Translations under genes and position numbers: made by a program
Notes under the pieces: generated by a model
The model's database searches: none
Told to the model about the DNA's origin: nothing
Seen by the model: only the letters and a program-made list of their open reading frames with translations
In this document: piece after piece, positions 16,322 to 25,361 of the stretch
Layout of the letters: every line of letters begins with the position of its first letter
Numbering within the stretch: position 1 is the stretch's first letter
Origin: M55B120 sp965549355
Lineage (GTDB): Bacteria > Actinomycetota > Humimicrobiia > Humimicrobiales > Humimicrobiaceae
Direction: 5' to 3'
Length of the DNA stretch: 39,578 bases
Assembly: GCA_965549355.1 (NCBI GenBank)
Contig: CBEVGD010000004.1
Span: forward strand, 1-39,578

Positions 16322-17611
16322 ATGAGTGAGCAGAAGCGAATAGTAAAAAATACGATTCTTTTATTGTCCAGTACCGGTATAGGTAAAGGATTACTACTTT
16401 TAACGAATATATTGGCTGTTCGTTTATTTGGAGCAGAAGTATATGGTATATTTGTTTTTTCATTGGCTATTTATATGATTATACAGCGGTTTACACTATT
16501 TGGAACCAATTATGGAATTATAAAAACTATATCGGCATATAGTGAAAAGGGAGACCTGACAGAGCGTAATAGTACTGTATCTTTTGCTATAGTTTTTGTT
16601 ACGATAGTTTCAGTTATAACAGTTATTATAATAAGAATCGGCTTAGTAGTTTTTCGCGATAAAATTGATATTAATTATATTGGACCTCTTAAAACATTAG
16701 TTTTTTATCTAGTTGTTATTTCGATTCTTCATACTCTTGCTTCAATATTTCAGGCAAGACATCAAATGCTTATATTTACAGCATCCGTAAATCTTATACC
16801 TGGTTTGATGTTCTTGACTTTAGTGGTTTTATTTTACTATCTTACGAATTTATCGCCAATAAATGTGCTGGTTATGGCACGTTTATCAAGTGTATTTATC
16901 CCTTTATTATTTCTATTCTTGTGGGTAAGGAAAATAAAAATAATGGAGTCCTTATCAAGGAAACATGTTCCAGCTTATAAAAAGTTTATTAGGTTTGTAT
17001 CTCCTCTAATGGGAAGTGAATTATTAATAGGATTGGATGCACATTTAAATATTCTTGTTCTTGGTATTATGATGGGTGCTTCAGATGTTGCTATTTTCAA
17101 TGGTGCCTTGCAGGTGGCATTCGTATGTTCATTTATTCTGGCATCAGTTAGCCAGGCTTTTACTCCAACGATAGCTTCTCTTTATCACAAAGGGAGCATA
17201 AAAAAATTAGGAGAATTATATGGGAAAATTACTATAATACTGTTAGCTGCATCTATTATATTTCTCTTGGCTATCTGGATGCTGCGAACATTTATTATGG
17301 GACTTTATGGAGAAGAATTTCTTAGGGGTGCGACTTCATTGGTTATTCTGGCATCAGGATATTCTTTTGCTGCCCTGTCTGGACCATGTGGTAGGATGAA
17401 TACAATGATGGGTTATCCTCAGTATCAATTATATATAAGTATAGGTCTAATAATTGTAAAATTTTTACTAAGTATTTGGTTAATATCTATTTGGGGTATT
17501 ATGGGTGCTGCTATTGCAACCATGATATGTTCTGTACTATCAAATATGCTGCGCATGATTTTACTTTACCGTCATTCAGGAATACTACCTTTTAAAGTTA
17601 GGTATAGTTGA
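16322..17611 (+). CDS. wzx: Wzx-type polysaccharide flippase (MOP superfamily)
   Basis: The 429-residue protein is hydrophobic throughout, with about twelve predicted membrane helices. Its N-terminus (KNTILLLSSTGIGKGLLLL, then AVRLFGAEVYGIFVF) is typical of oligosaccharide flippases of the MATE/MOP superfamily. It would move the undecaprenyl-linked repeat unit across the cytoplasmic membrane. With the Wzy-like polymerase downstream and the Wzz-type co-polymerase upstream, this defines a Wzx/Wzy-dependent pathway rather than an ABC-transporter pathway. It starts one base after the kdsA stop and lacks an obvious ribosome-binding site, so coupling to kdsA is likely. Confidence 0.9.
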   Translation: MSEQKRIVKNTILLLSSTGIGKGLLLLTNILAVRLFGAEVYGIFVFSLAIYMIIQRFTLFGTNYGIIKTISAYSEKGDLTERNSTVSFAIVFVTIVSVITVIIIRIGLVVFRDKIDINYIGPLKTLVFYLVVISILHTLASIFQARHQMLIFTASVNLIPGLMFLTLVVLFYYLTNLSPINVLVMARLSSVFIPLLFLFLWVRKIKIMESLSRKHVPAYKKFIRFVSPLMGSELLIGLDAHLNILVLGIMMGASDVAIFNGALQVAFVCSFILASVSQAFTPTIASLYHKGSIKKLGELYGKITIILLAASIIFLLAIWMLRTFIMGLYGEEFLRGATSLVILASGYSFAALSGPCGRMNTMMGYPQYQLYISIGLIIVKFLLSIWLISIWGIMGAAIATMICSVLSNMLRMILLYRHSGILPFKVRYS

Positions 17612-17627
17612 TGAAGAATAAAATAAT

Positions 17628-18527
17628 ATGAAAATAAAAGTAAATTTATTTATTACTGGAGCTATGAAGGCCGGGACTACGGCATTGTTTAGTTATTTTG
17701 ATCAGCATCCTATGGTATTTACACCTCTTTTTAAGGAGCCAAACTATTTCTCTTATCCTCATACAAATACACCGTATATGGGTCCCGGTGACCGTAAGGA
17801 ATTTATCTTGTCCCAATGGGAATATAATAATATATACAAATTGTATAAAGATGAAAATTACCTTGTAGACTCTTCACCAGAATACTTGTATTATTATAAA
17901 TGTGCACGTGATATTCATAAATATAATTCCAATGCTAAGATAATAATAATTCTCCGCAATCCCGTTGAAAGGATGTTTTCAGCATATACTCATTTACTGC
18001 GTGATGGACGTGAAACTTTACCATTTATTAAGTCAGTTGAATTAGAGGAAACTCGCAAGGAAGAAAGATTTGGAACTATTTGGCATTACAAAAGTGTTAG
18101 CATGTATGCGGATGCAGTTTCTAATTATTATCATTACTTTTCTAAAAACCAAATCAAAGTCATATTGTATGATGATTTTGTTAAGGATTCTCAATCAGTT
18201 TTGAATGAATTATTTAATTTTCTTGGACTTGATTGTATTCAATTGAAAGCTATAAGGAGAATAAATGTATCAGGAAGTCCTAATAGAAAATTAAAACTAA
18301 TAAATACCTTGAGAAAAAATAAAACTGTAAAAACATTTATTGGTCTTTTATTTCCAAATAAATATAGTAGACGAAAAATATATGATAAAATACGGAGCAG
18401 CAATATTCATAAAATCAAAATTCCAAACAATGAATACAATGTTTTGAGAAAGTATTTTATAAAAGATATCAAGCAACTGGAGACAATTATAAATAGAGAC
18501 TTGTCCTCATGGTATAAAAAAAGATAA
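17628..18527 (+). CDS. Sulfotransferase 2, PAPS-dependent
   Basis: This is the most canonical of the three sulfotransferases in the window. The 299-residue protein starts with FITGAMKAGTTALF, the 5'-phosphosulfate loop with Lys14, like heparan-sulfate-type enzymes. It has the 3'-phosphate motif LRNPVERMFSAYTH (Arg110, Ser118). A YLVDSSPEYLYY segment matches the substrate region of the NDST/HS3ST-like group. It should move sulfate from PAPS to a carbohydrate hydroxyl. The donor is presumably made by CysD, CysN and CysC, encoded at the right end of the same locus. There is no signal peptide or membrane helix, so sulfation probably occurs on cytoplasmic, lipid-linked intermediates. Confidence 0.92.
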   Translation: MKIKVNLFITGAMKAGTTALFSYFDQHPMVFTPLFKEPNYFSYPHTNTPYMGPGDRKEFILSQWEYNNIYKLYKDENYLVDSSPEYLYYYKCARDIHKYNSNAKIIIILRNPVERMFSAYTHLLRDGRETLPFIKSVELEETRKEERFGTIWHYKSVSMYADAVSNYYHYFSKNQIKVILYDDFVKDSQSVLNELFNFLGLDCIQLKAIRRINVSGSPNRKLKLINTLRKNKTVKTFIGLLFPNKYSRRKIYDKIRSSNIHKIKIPNNEYNVLRKYFIKDIKQLETIINRDLSSWYKKR

Positions 18528-18538
18528 GAAGAAAAGAT

Positions 18539-19813
18539 ATGAACAGACGCGAATTTGTTCAAAAGATTAAAAACGAACCTATTCTGACCATTGGGTCTAT
18601 AAATTATGGTCGTGTTATGGCAATTGAATTATATCTAACATCACTACTGTACTACATTAAGTCAATGGTAGAATCATTACTTTTTTCATATAAGCTTGTT
18701 TATTCTAATAACAATGCAAAAGTGCTGTTAGCTTATATGGCATTACCGAATGCAAGAAAAGATCATTTCTTAATATTTAAGCATTTTAAATCAATATTAG
18801 AGAATAAAATTGAATACGATTATATTGGGTTTAAAAGAAAATTTGCACCTTTTTTGTTTTTGAAAAAGCTTCTTAAATATAATTTTTTGCTAAACAATAT
18901 AAAAAGATTAGATATTACTTTTTATGATAAAAGTCGAATAGGATTGGCTTTATTAAAGTATATATATGCTTACGAAGAATTAAATGCAATAGAATTTGAT
19001 AGATATACAATAGGAGTAACTTTCTGTGACGCATATAAGGCAGATAATTTAGTTGCTCAAATACTTAATTCTTATAATATTGTTACTTATACGCTGCAGC
19101 ATGGGCAGTACAGGCGTATAAAGAATGATCTGAGTGCTCCTGAAAATGAAGTTATTTATAATTTTATTAGTGATTATCTGCTGGCTTGGGGCGAGGCTAC
19201 AAAAAAAGAGTTCACTGAGTGTGGTATTGATGAAAGCAGAATTATATGTGCAGGCTCTTTGCTGGGGGATATTTATAGAAGTAACGATTACCATTATAAA
19301 CCAATAAAGTCAGGAAAATTTGGTGTTCTATTATCTGCAGATATAAATAAAAAGAGCAATACCAGTATGCTAAAGCTTGCAAATTGTATAAAAAAAATAA
19401 CAGGTATGGATTACATAATTCGTTATCATCCACGCAACAAGCGTTCTTTATACAAAAAAATTATTGATAGTAATATCCAGGTATCTAACGGAGCACTTGA
19501 TGAGTTTTATGATAATGTAGAATTCTTACTATTATATATGACGGGAGTATTTATTGATATACTTCAAAAAAGAAAATTGTGTTTTATTTATAATGATGAG
19601 TATTTAGAGGATGCTTTCAAGGTTGAACAATTAATGATAAAAGACGAAAAAACTCTACTTGATAAATACAGAATGTATATTAATAATCCAGAGCATTATA
19701 ATGATGTAGCCAAAAATTTATATAAGTATTATAACAATACCCAGAACATTGCTAATAATTATTTATCTGCAATAAATAATATGAAAAATAACAGGAGAAC
19801 TTATGAAGAATAG
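18539..19813 (+). CDS. GT-B-type polysaccharide transferase (glycerophosphotransferase/capsule-synthesis-like)
   Basis: The 424-residue protein resembles capsule-synthesis and CDP-glycerol glycerophosphotransferase-like GT-B enzymes. It has TYTLQHGQYRR near the middle, then YLLAWGEATKKEFTECGI and ICAGSL, then IRYHPRN, the His-Pro-Arg element that in this group binds the donor nucleotide. The KpsC/KpsS Kdo transferases share this kind of architecture, and the window encodes CMP-Kdo synthesis, so it is a candidate Kdo transferase. That is inference only. AGAAGAAAAG precedes the ATG. The gene overlaps the acetyltransferase gene by 11 bases. Confidence 0.55.
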   Translation: MNRREFVQKIKNEPILTIGSINYGRVMAIELYLTSLLYYIKSMVESLLFSYKLVYSNNNAKVLLAYMALPNARKDHFLIFKHFKSILENKIEYDYIGFKRKFAPFLFLKKLLKYNFLLNNIKRLDITFYDKSRIGLALLKYIYAYEELNAIEFDRYTIGVTFCDAYKADNLVAQILNSYNIVTYTLQHGQYRRIKNDLSAPENEVIYNFISDYLLAWGEATKKEFTECGIDESRIICAGSLLGDIYRSNDYHYKPIKSGKFGVLLSADINKKSNTSMLKLANCIKKITGMDYIIRYHPRNKRSLYKKIIDSNIQVSNGALDEFYDNVEFLLLYMTGVFIDILQKRKLCFIYNDEYLEDAFKVEQLMIKDEKTLLDKYRMYINNPEHYNDVAKNLYKYYNNTQNIANNYLSAINNMKNNRRTYEE

Positions 19814-20375
19814 GATACAACTCCGTAAAATATTTGGGTGTATACGTGCTTTATTATATAATTTAATATTTGCAAGCTTTGGAATACCGGGTTATTTTGG
19901 GAAGCCGATATATATTTATGGTGGTAAAGGAATTAATATAGGAAAAAGAGTAGGAATTTATCCTGGTGCAAGGCTTGAAACTCATTATGGAGGCAAAATT
20001 ACTATACATGATAATGCATCCATAGGTCAGAATGTGCATATTGTATCAGGCGGTAATCTTAGCATAGGTAAAGACACTACTATCTCAGGCAATGTATTCA
20101 TCACTGATATTGATCACTCATATACTGAAATAGATAAACATATTTTAGACCAAGAATATATTGTTTCAGATACAAGAATTAGTGAAAATTGTTTTATTGG
20201 ATACGGTGCATGTATCTTAGCGGGTACAAGACTGGGCAAACAATGCATAGTAGGGGCACAGGCAGTTGTTAGAGGAAACTTTCCCGATTATAGTGTAATT
20301 GCTGGTATACCTGCAAAGATAATTAAGAAGTATAGTCATGAGAATAATAAATGGGGACGCATAGATGGGAAATGA
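19803..20375 (+). CDS. Hexapeptide-repeat O-acetyltransferase (LbH family)
   Basis: The 190-residue protein is dominated by left-handed beta-helix hexapeptide repeats (for example GGKGINIGKRVGIYPGARLE and NLSIGKDTTISGN). It ends with the GIPAKIIKKY signature of the WbbJ/NodL/maltose acetyltransferase group. The ITDIDHSY segment holds the catalytic His of this family. It would use acetyl-CoA to O-acetylate a sugar of the repeat unit or precursor. AGGAGA sits well before the ATG, inside the end of the preceding gene. The AAATGA junction with kdsB indicates coupled translation. Confidence 0.9.
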   Translation: MKNRIQLRKIFGCIRALLYNLIFASFGIPGYFGKPIYIYGGKGINIGKRVGIYPGARLETHYGGKITIHDNASIGQNVHIVSGGNLSIGKDTTISGNVFITDIDHSYTEIDKHILDQEYIVSDTRISENCFIGYGACILAGTRLGKQCIVGAQAVVRGNFPDYSVIAGIPAKIIKKYSHENNKWGRIDGK

Positions 20376-21103
20376 GGTCAGAAATTAAAAGTATAGGAAT
20401 TATTCCAGCACGCTATCTTTCTACCCGACTTCCAGGAAAATTGCTTATGGATATCTGCGGAAAATCTATGATAATGAGAGTCTATGAGCGAGCTATCAGG
20501 GCAAATCTGGATAATGTAATTATTGCTACAGATGATAAGAGAATATACTCTCATGTAAAATCATTTGGTGCTGATGTTGTAATGACAAGCAGCAAACATA
20601 TGAATGGAACATCTCGTGTTGCTGAAGTGGCTAAAAAAGTTGAAGTTGATGTAATCGTAAATATCCAAGGGGATGAACCGCTACTTGATTATGAGGAATT
20701 AAATAAATTGATACATATAATGAAAACTAAAAGCTATAAAATGAGCACAATGAAAGTATTGATAACTAGTCCCGAGGATATAAATAGTCCCAACTGTGTA
20801 AAAGTTTTAACAAATATTTACGGGGAAGCCATAACCTTTTCACGTTTACCTATTCCTTATAATAGAACTGGAATTGTCTGCAAATATTATAAACATATCG
20901 GGATATATGCTTATCAAAAAGATTTTTTGGAAGAGTTTATCAATATGAAACCAACTGAATCAGAGTTAGCTGAATCACTAGAACAGCTACGTGTAGTTGA
21001 GAACGGTATTAAGATATATGTATGTGAAGTTGATACTGACTCTATTGGTGTTGATACAATGGAAGATCTTGAAAGAGTAAAAAGGATTATTAACAGTGAG
21101 TAA
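20372..21103 (+). CDS. kdsB: CMP-Kdo synthetase (3-deoxy-manno-octulosonate cytidylyltransferase)
   Basis: KdsB activates Kdo with CTP to give CMP-Kdo, the donor for Kdo transferases. The protein shows IIPARYLSTRLPGKLL (CTP-binding N-terminus), NVIIATDD, HMNGTSRVAEV, NIQGDEPLL and the late HIGIYAYQK and ESLEQLRVVENG, all diagnostic. I chose the ATG at 20372 because it overlaps the acetyltransferase stop as ATGA and gives the usual short N-terminus; an upstream in-frame ATG at 20351 is possible. It overlaps kdsC by eight bases. Confidence 0.96.
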   Translation: MRSEIKSIGIIPARYLSTRLPGKLLMDICGKSMIMRVYERAIRANLDNVIIATDDKRIYSHVKSFGADVVMTSSKHMNGTSRVAEVAKKVEVDVIVNIQGDEPLLDYEELNKLIHIMKTKSYKMSTMKVLITSPEDINSPNCVKVLTNIYGEAITFSRLPIPYNRTGIVCKYYKHIGIYAYQKDFLEEFINMKPTESELAESLEQLRVVENGIKIYVCEVDTDSIGVDTMEDLERVKRIINSE

Positions 21104-21608
21104 AATTAAACTAATTATTTTGGATGTAGATGGAACATTGACAGATGGTTCATTATTTTTTGATAGCAATGGAAATGAAACCAAGCGTTTTAATGTAAAA
21201 GATGGATTTGCGATTAGGCAAGCTTTAGAGAATGGGTTGGAGGTAGTTTTAATAACAGGACGTAAGTCTGACTCTGTTCAAATTAGAGCACAGGAATTAT
21301 GTCTTACGCATGTATATCAGGGAGTTGATAATAAATTAGAGAAGGCTCAAGAATTAATTGATTTACTAAGTTTCAAATGGGAAGAGTGTGCAGTTATAGG
21401 AGATGATTTAAATGATATGAGATTAATGTTAAAAGCAGGTTTTTCAGCATGTCCAAAGGATGCTGCTAATGAAATATACCAGTTATCAGATTTTAAATCA
21501 AATTATTGTGGTGGGCGTGGCGCAGTACGCGAAATTATCGAACATATATTGAAATCAGCTGGATTATGGAATAAAACATTAGCTAAATACACAGGAGAGT
21601 GTTTGTAG
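21096..21608 (+). CDS. kdsC: Kdo 8-phosphate phosphatase (HAD family)
   Basis: KdsC removes phosphate from Kdo 8-phosphate to release Kdo. The 170-residue protein is a cap-less HAD phosphatase of the right size. It has the nucleophile motif LDVDGTLTDG (Asp10 and Asp12), LITGRKSDSV (motif II) and VIGDDLNDMRLM (motif IV). The C-terminal SNYCGGRGAVREIIEHIL tail matches the family, whose C-terminus assists catalysis. The GTG start overlaps kdsB by eight bases. The end overlaps the first possible start of kdsD. Confidence 0.96.
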   Translation: MSKIKLIILDVDGTLTDGSLFFDSNGNETKRFNVKDGFAIRQALENGLEVVLITGRKSDSVQIRAQELCLTHVYQGVDNKLEKAQELIDLLSFKWEECAVIGDDLNDMRLMLKAGFSACPKDAANEIYQLSDFKSNYCGGRGAVREIIEHILKSAGLWNKTLAKYTGECL

Positions 21609-22558
21609 TGAAAAATATCAGATTAGCAAAAAAAGTAATTGACTATGAAATTGCCGGGCTTCAGGCGATAAGAGATAAATTGGGAGAAGAATTTAATGAA
21701 GCGGTTAATTTAATCTTTAAATCTATAGGCAAGGTTGTGATAACCGGAATTGGTAAATCAGGGATAATTGGCATTAAAATTGCTGCATCATTAGCTTCTA
21801 CTGGCACTATGGCGATATTCATGCATGCAGCCGATGCTATGCATGGAGATTTAGGCATGATATGTCCTGATGATATAGTAATTGCAATATCTCATAGCGG
21901 AAACAGTAATGAAATTGTTGAATTACTTCCGGCAATTAAACGTATAGGTGCTGTTGTTATCGGTATGACAGGAAAAAAAGATTCTCCATTAGCCAAGCAG
22001 AGCTCTTTAATGCTTGACATAGGTATTCCTAGAGAAGCTGATCCTTTTAATCTAACCCCAACCACATCAGCTCTTGCTACTTTGGCAATGGGTGATGCTC
22101 TGGCCATAACATTAATGCGAAAAAGAAATTTTAAAATGAGAAACTATGCCGTATACCATCCTGGTGGAAGCATTGGACACCGATTGTTAAATAAAATATG
22201 TGACATAATGGATACTAATCCTGCCACTATTAATCAAGACAGTACAATAACGGATGTAGTAATGGAAATGACAGAAAAAAAGCAAGGAGCGGTATGTGTA
22301 ATGGAGTTGGGAAATATGGTAGGTATAATTACAGAGGGAGACCTCAGGCGTGCGATGATGCAAAAAGATATATTTTTTTCCTTGAAGGCATGCGATATAA
22401 TGACTAGTTCATTTGTATATATATCTTCTGATCAAACTGCAGTAAATGCATTAGAGCTAATGGAGCAACGCCCTACTCAAATATCAGTATTACCTGTATT
22501 AGATAATAACAGGTTAGTCGGTCTTGTCCGAATACATGATCTACTTAAATATAAATAG
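21608..22558 (+). CDS. kdsD: D-arabinose 5-phosphate isomerase (KpsF/GutQ family)
   Basis: KdsD converts ribulose 5-phosphate to arabinose 5-phosphate, the first Kdo-specific step. The protein has a SIS domain (VVITGIGKSGIIGIKIA, HAADAMHGDLGMI, AISHSGNSNEIVELL, HPGGSIGHRLL) followed by two CBS domains from about residue 205, the standard KdsD form. The frame can open with a GTG at 21599. The GGAGAG at 21594-21599 is correctly spaced only for the GTG at 21608, so I use that start. This completes a four-gene CMP-Kdo set in one locus. Confidence 0.96.
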   Translation: MKNIRLAKKVIDYEIAGLQAIRDKLGEEFNEAVNLIFKSIGKVVITGIGKSGIIGIKIAASLASTGTMAIFMHAADAMHGDLGMICPDDIVIAISHSGNSNEIVELLPAIKRIGAVVIGMTGKKDSPLAKQSSLMLDIGIPREADPFNLTPTTSALATLAMGDALAITLMRKRNFKMRNYAVYHPGGSIGHRLLNKICDIMDTNPATINQDSTITDVVMEMTEKKQGAVCVMELGNMVGIITEGDLRRAMMQKDIFFSLKACDIMTSSFVYISSDQTAVNALELMEQRPTQISVLPVLDNNRLVGLVRIHDLLKYK

Positions 22559-22579
22559 TTAATTAGCAAGTATAGGAGA

Positions 22580-23902
22580 ATGCAAAATTTGAATAATAAT
22601 TCTATTAATAATAAACTGATATTATACATTAATTTAATACTAACAGTATGTTTGGTTTATATATCGAAATATATCCAAATACAATCATATACATCTTTTC
22701 TCTTTATATATGCAATAGTTCAATTAGTGTATTTCATTATATTTTTCTATAAATCTCCTGTTATTGTTGTAATACTAATATTTATTCTTACATACTTTAT
22801 ATATTTAATTCCACACTTCTTTTTTCAGGAGTATTACTTTTCGAGCAACCGTATATTTCAGTCTTCTTACACAATATCACTTAATCTAAAACTATTGATA
22901 GTATTTAATACATTTTGTTTTACAGCACTTGGGAAAAAGATAGAAATATATAAATTATCTCTCGAAAAAAAGTTTAATAGGAAAAATGCTCCAGTAATTG
23001 TCTATATTTTATCTATTATTATTATTTTCTTTTGTGGCTTAATAGTATATGAAGCAGGAGGTACTATATTAACAGGTGGTTATTCTGATACAACGACAGT
23101 TGGGCGTAGTGGGTTTGTTGATTATTCTTTATTTATTATTCCCATTATGTTCTATTTTGATAAAAAGGGTAGCCAAAAAAAATATATTTTATTTATTGGA
23201 ATATTATACATTATTGTAAACTTCTTATTTGGCTATCGTTTACGCTCGATGCAAATGATGTTTGCTTTATATTGTTTATATTATTCAATGAAGATTTCTA
23301 CTAAAAAAGTTATAGCCATATGTCTATTTGCTATTGTTATATTTGCATGGTTAGGTAGCATACGTGCCGGAAATACATTTAGTCTTTTTCAGGTAATTGG
23401 TAATTTTAATGGAAAGGATACAATTATCAGCAATCAAGGCGGTGTATGGCAGTCATCTATTATATATATTTCTTTGATCGAGTATGGTTATTTAGATTGG
23501 ATTGGACGTATTAAAATGCTGCTGGGTAATATAATAGCAATTGTTATTCCATCAACGCAAATGTCACCTAATTGGTCTATACAACAATTTGTTAGACAGT
23601 ATGTGAATATTCCTGGTGGAGGATTTGCATCAGCATATTTATATGTTTATGGGGGTTGGGTAGGTGTAGGTTTAGGGGGCTGGCTAATTGGCAGCATTAT
23701 GTCTATTCCTTATAGAGAGATTAAAAGACAAGGAGTAATGTTATATTCATCGTTAATACTGATTGTTACGTTTAGGTGGTATTCTTACTCCTTAATAAAT
23801 TTCTTTAAAATGGGATTTTGGATGTTATTATTATTTTGGGTATGTAATTTGATGTATTATTCAATAGCTAATCGAAGTTGTGATTTAAAAAAATTAATAT
23901 AA
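22580..23902 (+). CDS. wzy: Wzy-type polysaccharide polymerase
   Basis: The 440-residue protein has about eleven membrane helices and little sequence conservation, as usual for Wzy polymerases. The large extracytoplasmic loop before the last helices (about 290-350, with GGVWQSSIIYISLIEYG and FVRQYVNIPGGGFASAYLY) and the ending helices match O-antigen and oligosaccharide repeat-unit polymerases. It would polymerise flipped repeat units on the outer face of the membrane. The AGGAG at 22574-22578 is only one base from the ATG, so a TTG at 22589 (residue 4) may be the real start. Gene context strongly supports the call. Confidence 0.82.
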   Translation: MQNLNNNSINNKLILYINLILTVCLVYISKYIQIQSYTSFLFIYAIVQLVYFIIFFYKSPVIVVILIFILTYFIYLIPHFFFQEYYFSSNRIFQSSYTISLNLKLLIVFNTFCFTALGKKIEIYKLSLEKKFNRKNAPVIVYILSIIIIFFCGLIVYEAGGTILTGGYSDTTTVGRSGFVDYSLFIIPIMFYFDKKGSQKKYILFIGILYIIVNFLFGYRLRSMQMMFALYCLYYSMKISTKKVIAICLFAIVIFAWLGSIRAGNTFSLFQVIGNFNGKDTIISNQGGVWQSSIIYISLIEYGYLDWIGRIKMLLGNIIAIVIPSTQMSPNWSIQQFVRQYVNIPGGGFASAYLYVYGGWVGVGLGGWLIGSIMSIPYREIKRQGVMLYSSLILIVTFRWYSYSLINFFKMGFWMLLLFWVCNLMYYSIANRSCDLKKLI

Positions 23903-23969
23903 TCTATGCATGGGAAAAATTTAGTTCATATTTAGGCATAGGCTGAACTGCTTAAAAAGGAAAAATTAA

Positions 23970-24674
23970 ATGAATAGATTAAAATATAAAATAAAATTAA
24001 TAGGGCAAAATAATCCTTTTCTATATAAATTTATAAAAAAGAATGTACCTTATAATACTAGAAATTATGATCATATTATTACAAAAAATAGTTCAATTTG
24101 CATCGAAGGATATCCATCAAGTGCAAACTCTTTTACCAAATATATAATTAATATATTAATTGCAGATGAAGGTGTTGTATATCATTCTCTTCACGCTTTG
24201 GCAAATGTGAAGTTAGCAGTAAAATACATAGTTCCCTGCATTGTTTTATTGCGTGATCCTGTTGATGCGATAACGTCGAGTCATGTAAGGTTTAGCAAAA
24301 CTATGAATCTTAATATTGATAATTTCATTTATCGCTATATCAATTTTTATAAAGGTGTGTCAAACATACTTTACGGTTGTAAGATAGTGCATTTTACAGA
24401 TATCATCAATTTGGATAAAGAATATCTTAAAAAGCTAGTTGAGTATTTATGCTTAGACATTAATGTTGAGCATTTTGATATTGATAAATTAGTTAAAAAA
24501 TCATTAGTAAATTTAAAAAAACATGAAGTAAAGAAAAATATTGGGATAAGAGAAGCACTTCCAAATTCTGAAAGAGAAAAGAAAAAAACGGCTTACAAAA
24601 AAGAAGTTTTACAAAATAAATTGATATCGGAAGCTTATAATATTTATAATAAACTAGTTCATATAAAACTTTAA
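23970..24674 (+). CDS. Sulfotransferase-like protein 3 (atypical phosphosulfate loop)
   Basis: The 234-residue protein has two spaced motifs like PAPS sulfotransferases. CIEGYPSSANSFTKYI (44-60) resembles the 5'-phosphosulfate loop, but Ser-Ser replaces the usual Lys-containing core. LLRDPVDAITSSHVRF (93-108) is the 3'-phosphate site, with Arg95 and Ser103. It is shorter than typical enzymes. It could be a divergent sulfotransferase or a PAPS-binding relative. AAAAGGA precedes the ATG. The gene lies at the end of the AT-rich central block, immediately before the sulfate-activation genes. Confidence 0.65.
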   Translation: MNRLKYKIKLIGQNNPFLYKFIKKNVPYNTRNYDHIITKNSSICIEGYPSSANSFTKYIINILIADEGVVYHSLHALANVKLAVKYIVPCIVLLRDPVDAITSSHVRFSKTMNLNIDNFIYRYINFYKGVSNILYGCKIVHFTDIINLDKEYLKKLVEYLCLDINVEHFDIDKLVKKSLVNLKKHEVKKNIGIREALPNSEREKKKTAYKKEVLQNKLISEAYNIYNKLVHIKL

Positions 24675-24745
24675 TGCTTATTTCAGAGTAGTAACCAGTT
24701 CTAGTCTAAATTAAAAAAATTGATACTGAAAGGAGTAATAAAAAT

Positions 24746-25357
24746 ATGGAAAATTTATTTCCACAAAAAAACAGAATAACCAGAGAAAAAAGAGAGAAAC
24801 TTCTTGGCCAAAATTCATTTTTGATCTGGTTTACCGGACTATCGGGTTCTGGAAAAACTGCAATTGGAAATTTATTGGAATATGAATTGTATAGCAAAGG
24901 CTATCTGACCTATATGCTGGATGGGGACAATATCAGGAGTGGTTTAAATAGTAATTTAGGTTTTTCCGAGGAAGATAGAGAAGAGAACATAAGACGCATT
25001 GGGCATGTTGCGAATCTGTTTGTAGATGCCGGATTCATAGCTATCACTGCTTTTATCAGCCCCTTTGAGAAGGATAGACAGCTGGCAGCTGATATTGTTG
25101 GAAAGGATAGGTTTGTTGAAATATTTGTAAACTGCCCAATAGATGTGTGTATTGAAAGGGATCCAAAAAACCTTTATAAAAAGGCATTAAATAATGAGAT
25201 TTTAGATTTTACCGGTATCTCATCTCCTTATGAAGAACCGTCAAACCCGGATATTTCATTAGATACAAGCAAATTGAGCCCGCAAGAATCAATTGATAAG
25301 ATTCTATCATATCTAGAGAATAGAAAATTATTATTCCCAAATAAAAGAATGGTTTAA
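24746..25357 (+). CDS. cysC: Adenylylsulfate (APS) kinase
   Basis: CysC phosphorylates APS at the 3' position to give PAPS, the universal sulfate donor. The 203-residue protein has Walker A GLSGSGKT (31-38), the LDGDNIRSGLNSNLGFSEED substrate region, ENIRRIGHVANLF and AFISPFEKDR, all diagnostic. It is a free-standing kinase, and the CysN encoded nearby lacks a fused CysC domain, so this is the PAPS-forming step of the locus. A strong AAAGGAG precedes the ATG. A 71-base gap before the gene may allow a separate promoter, but none is clear. Confidence 0.97.
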   Translation: MENLFPQKNRITREKREKLLGQNSFLIWFTGLSGSGKTAIGNLLEYELYSKGYLTYMLDGDNIRSGLNSNLGFSEEDREENIRRIGHVANLFVDAGFIAITAFISPFEKDRQLAADIVGKDRFVEIFVNCPIDVCIERDPKNLYKKALNNEILDFTGISSPYEEPSNPDISLDTSKLSPQESIDKILSYLENRKLLFPNKRMV

Positions 25358-25361
25358 TACA

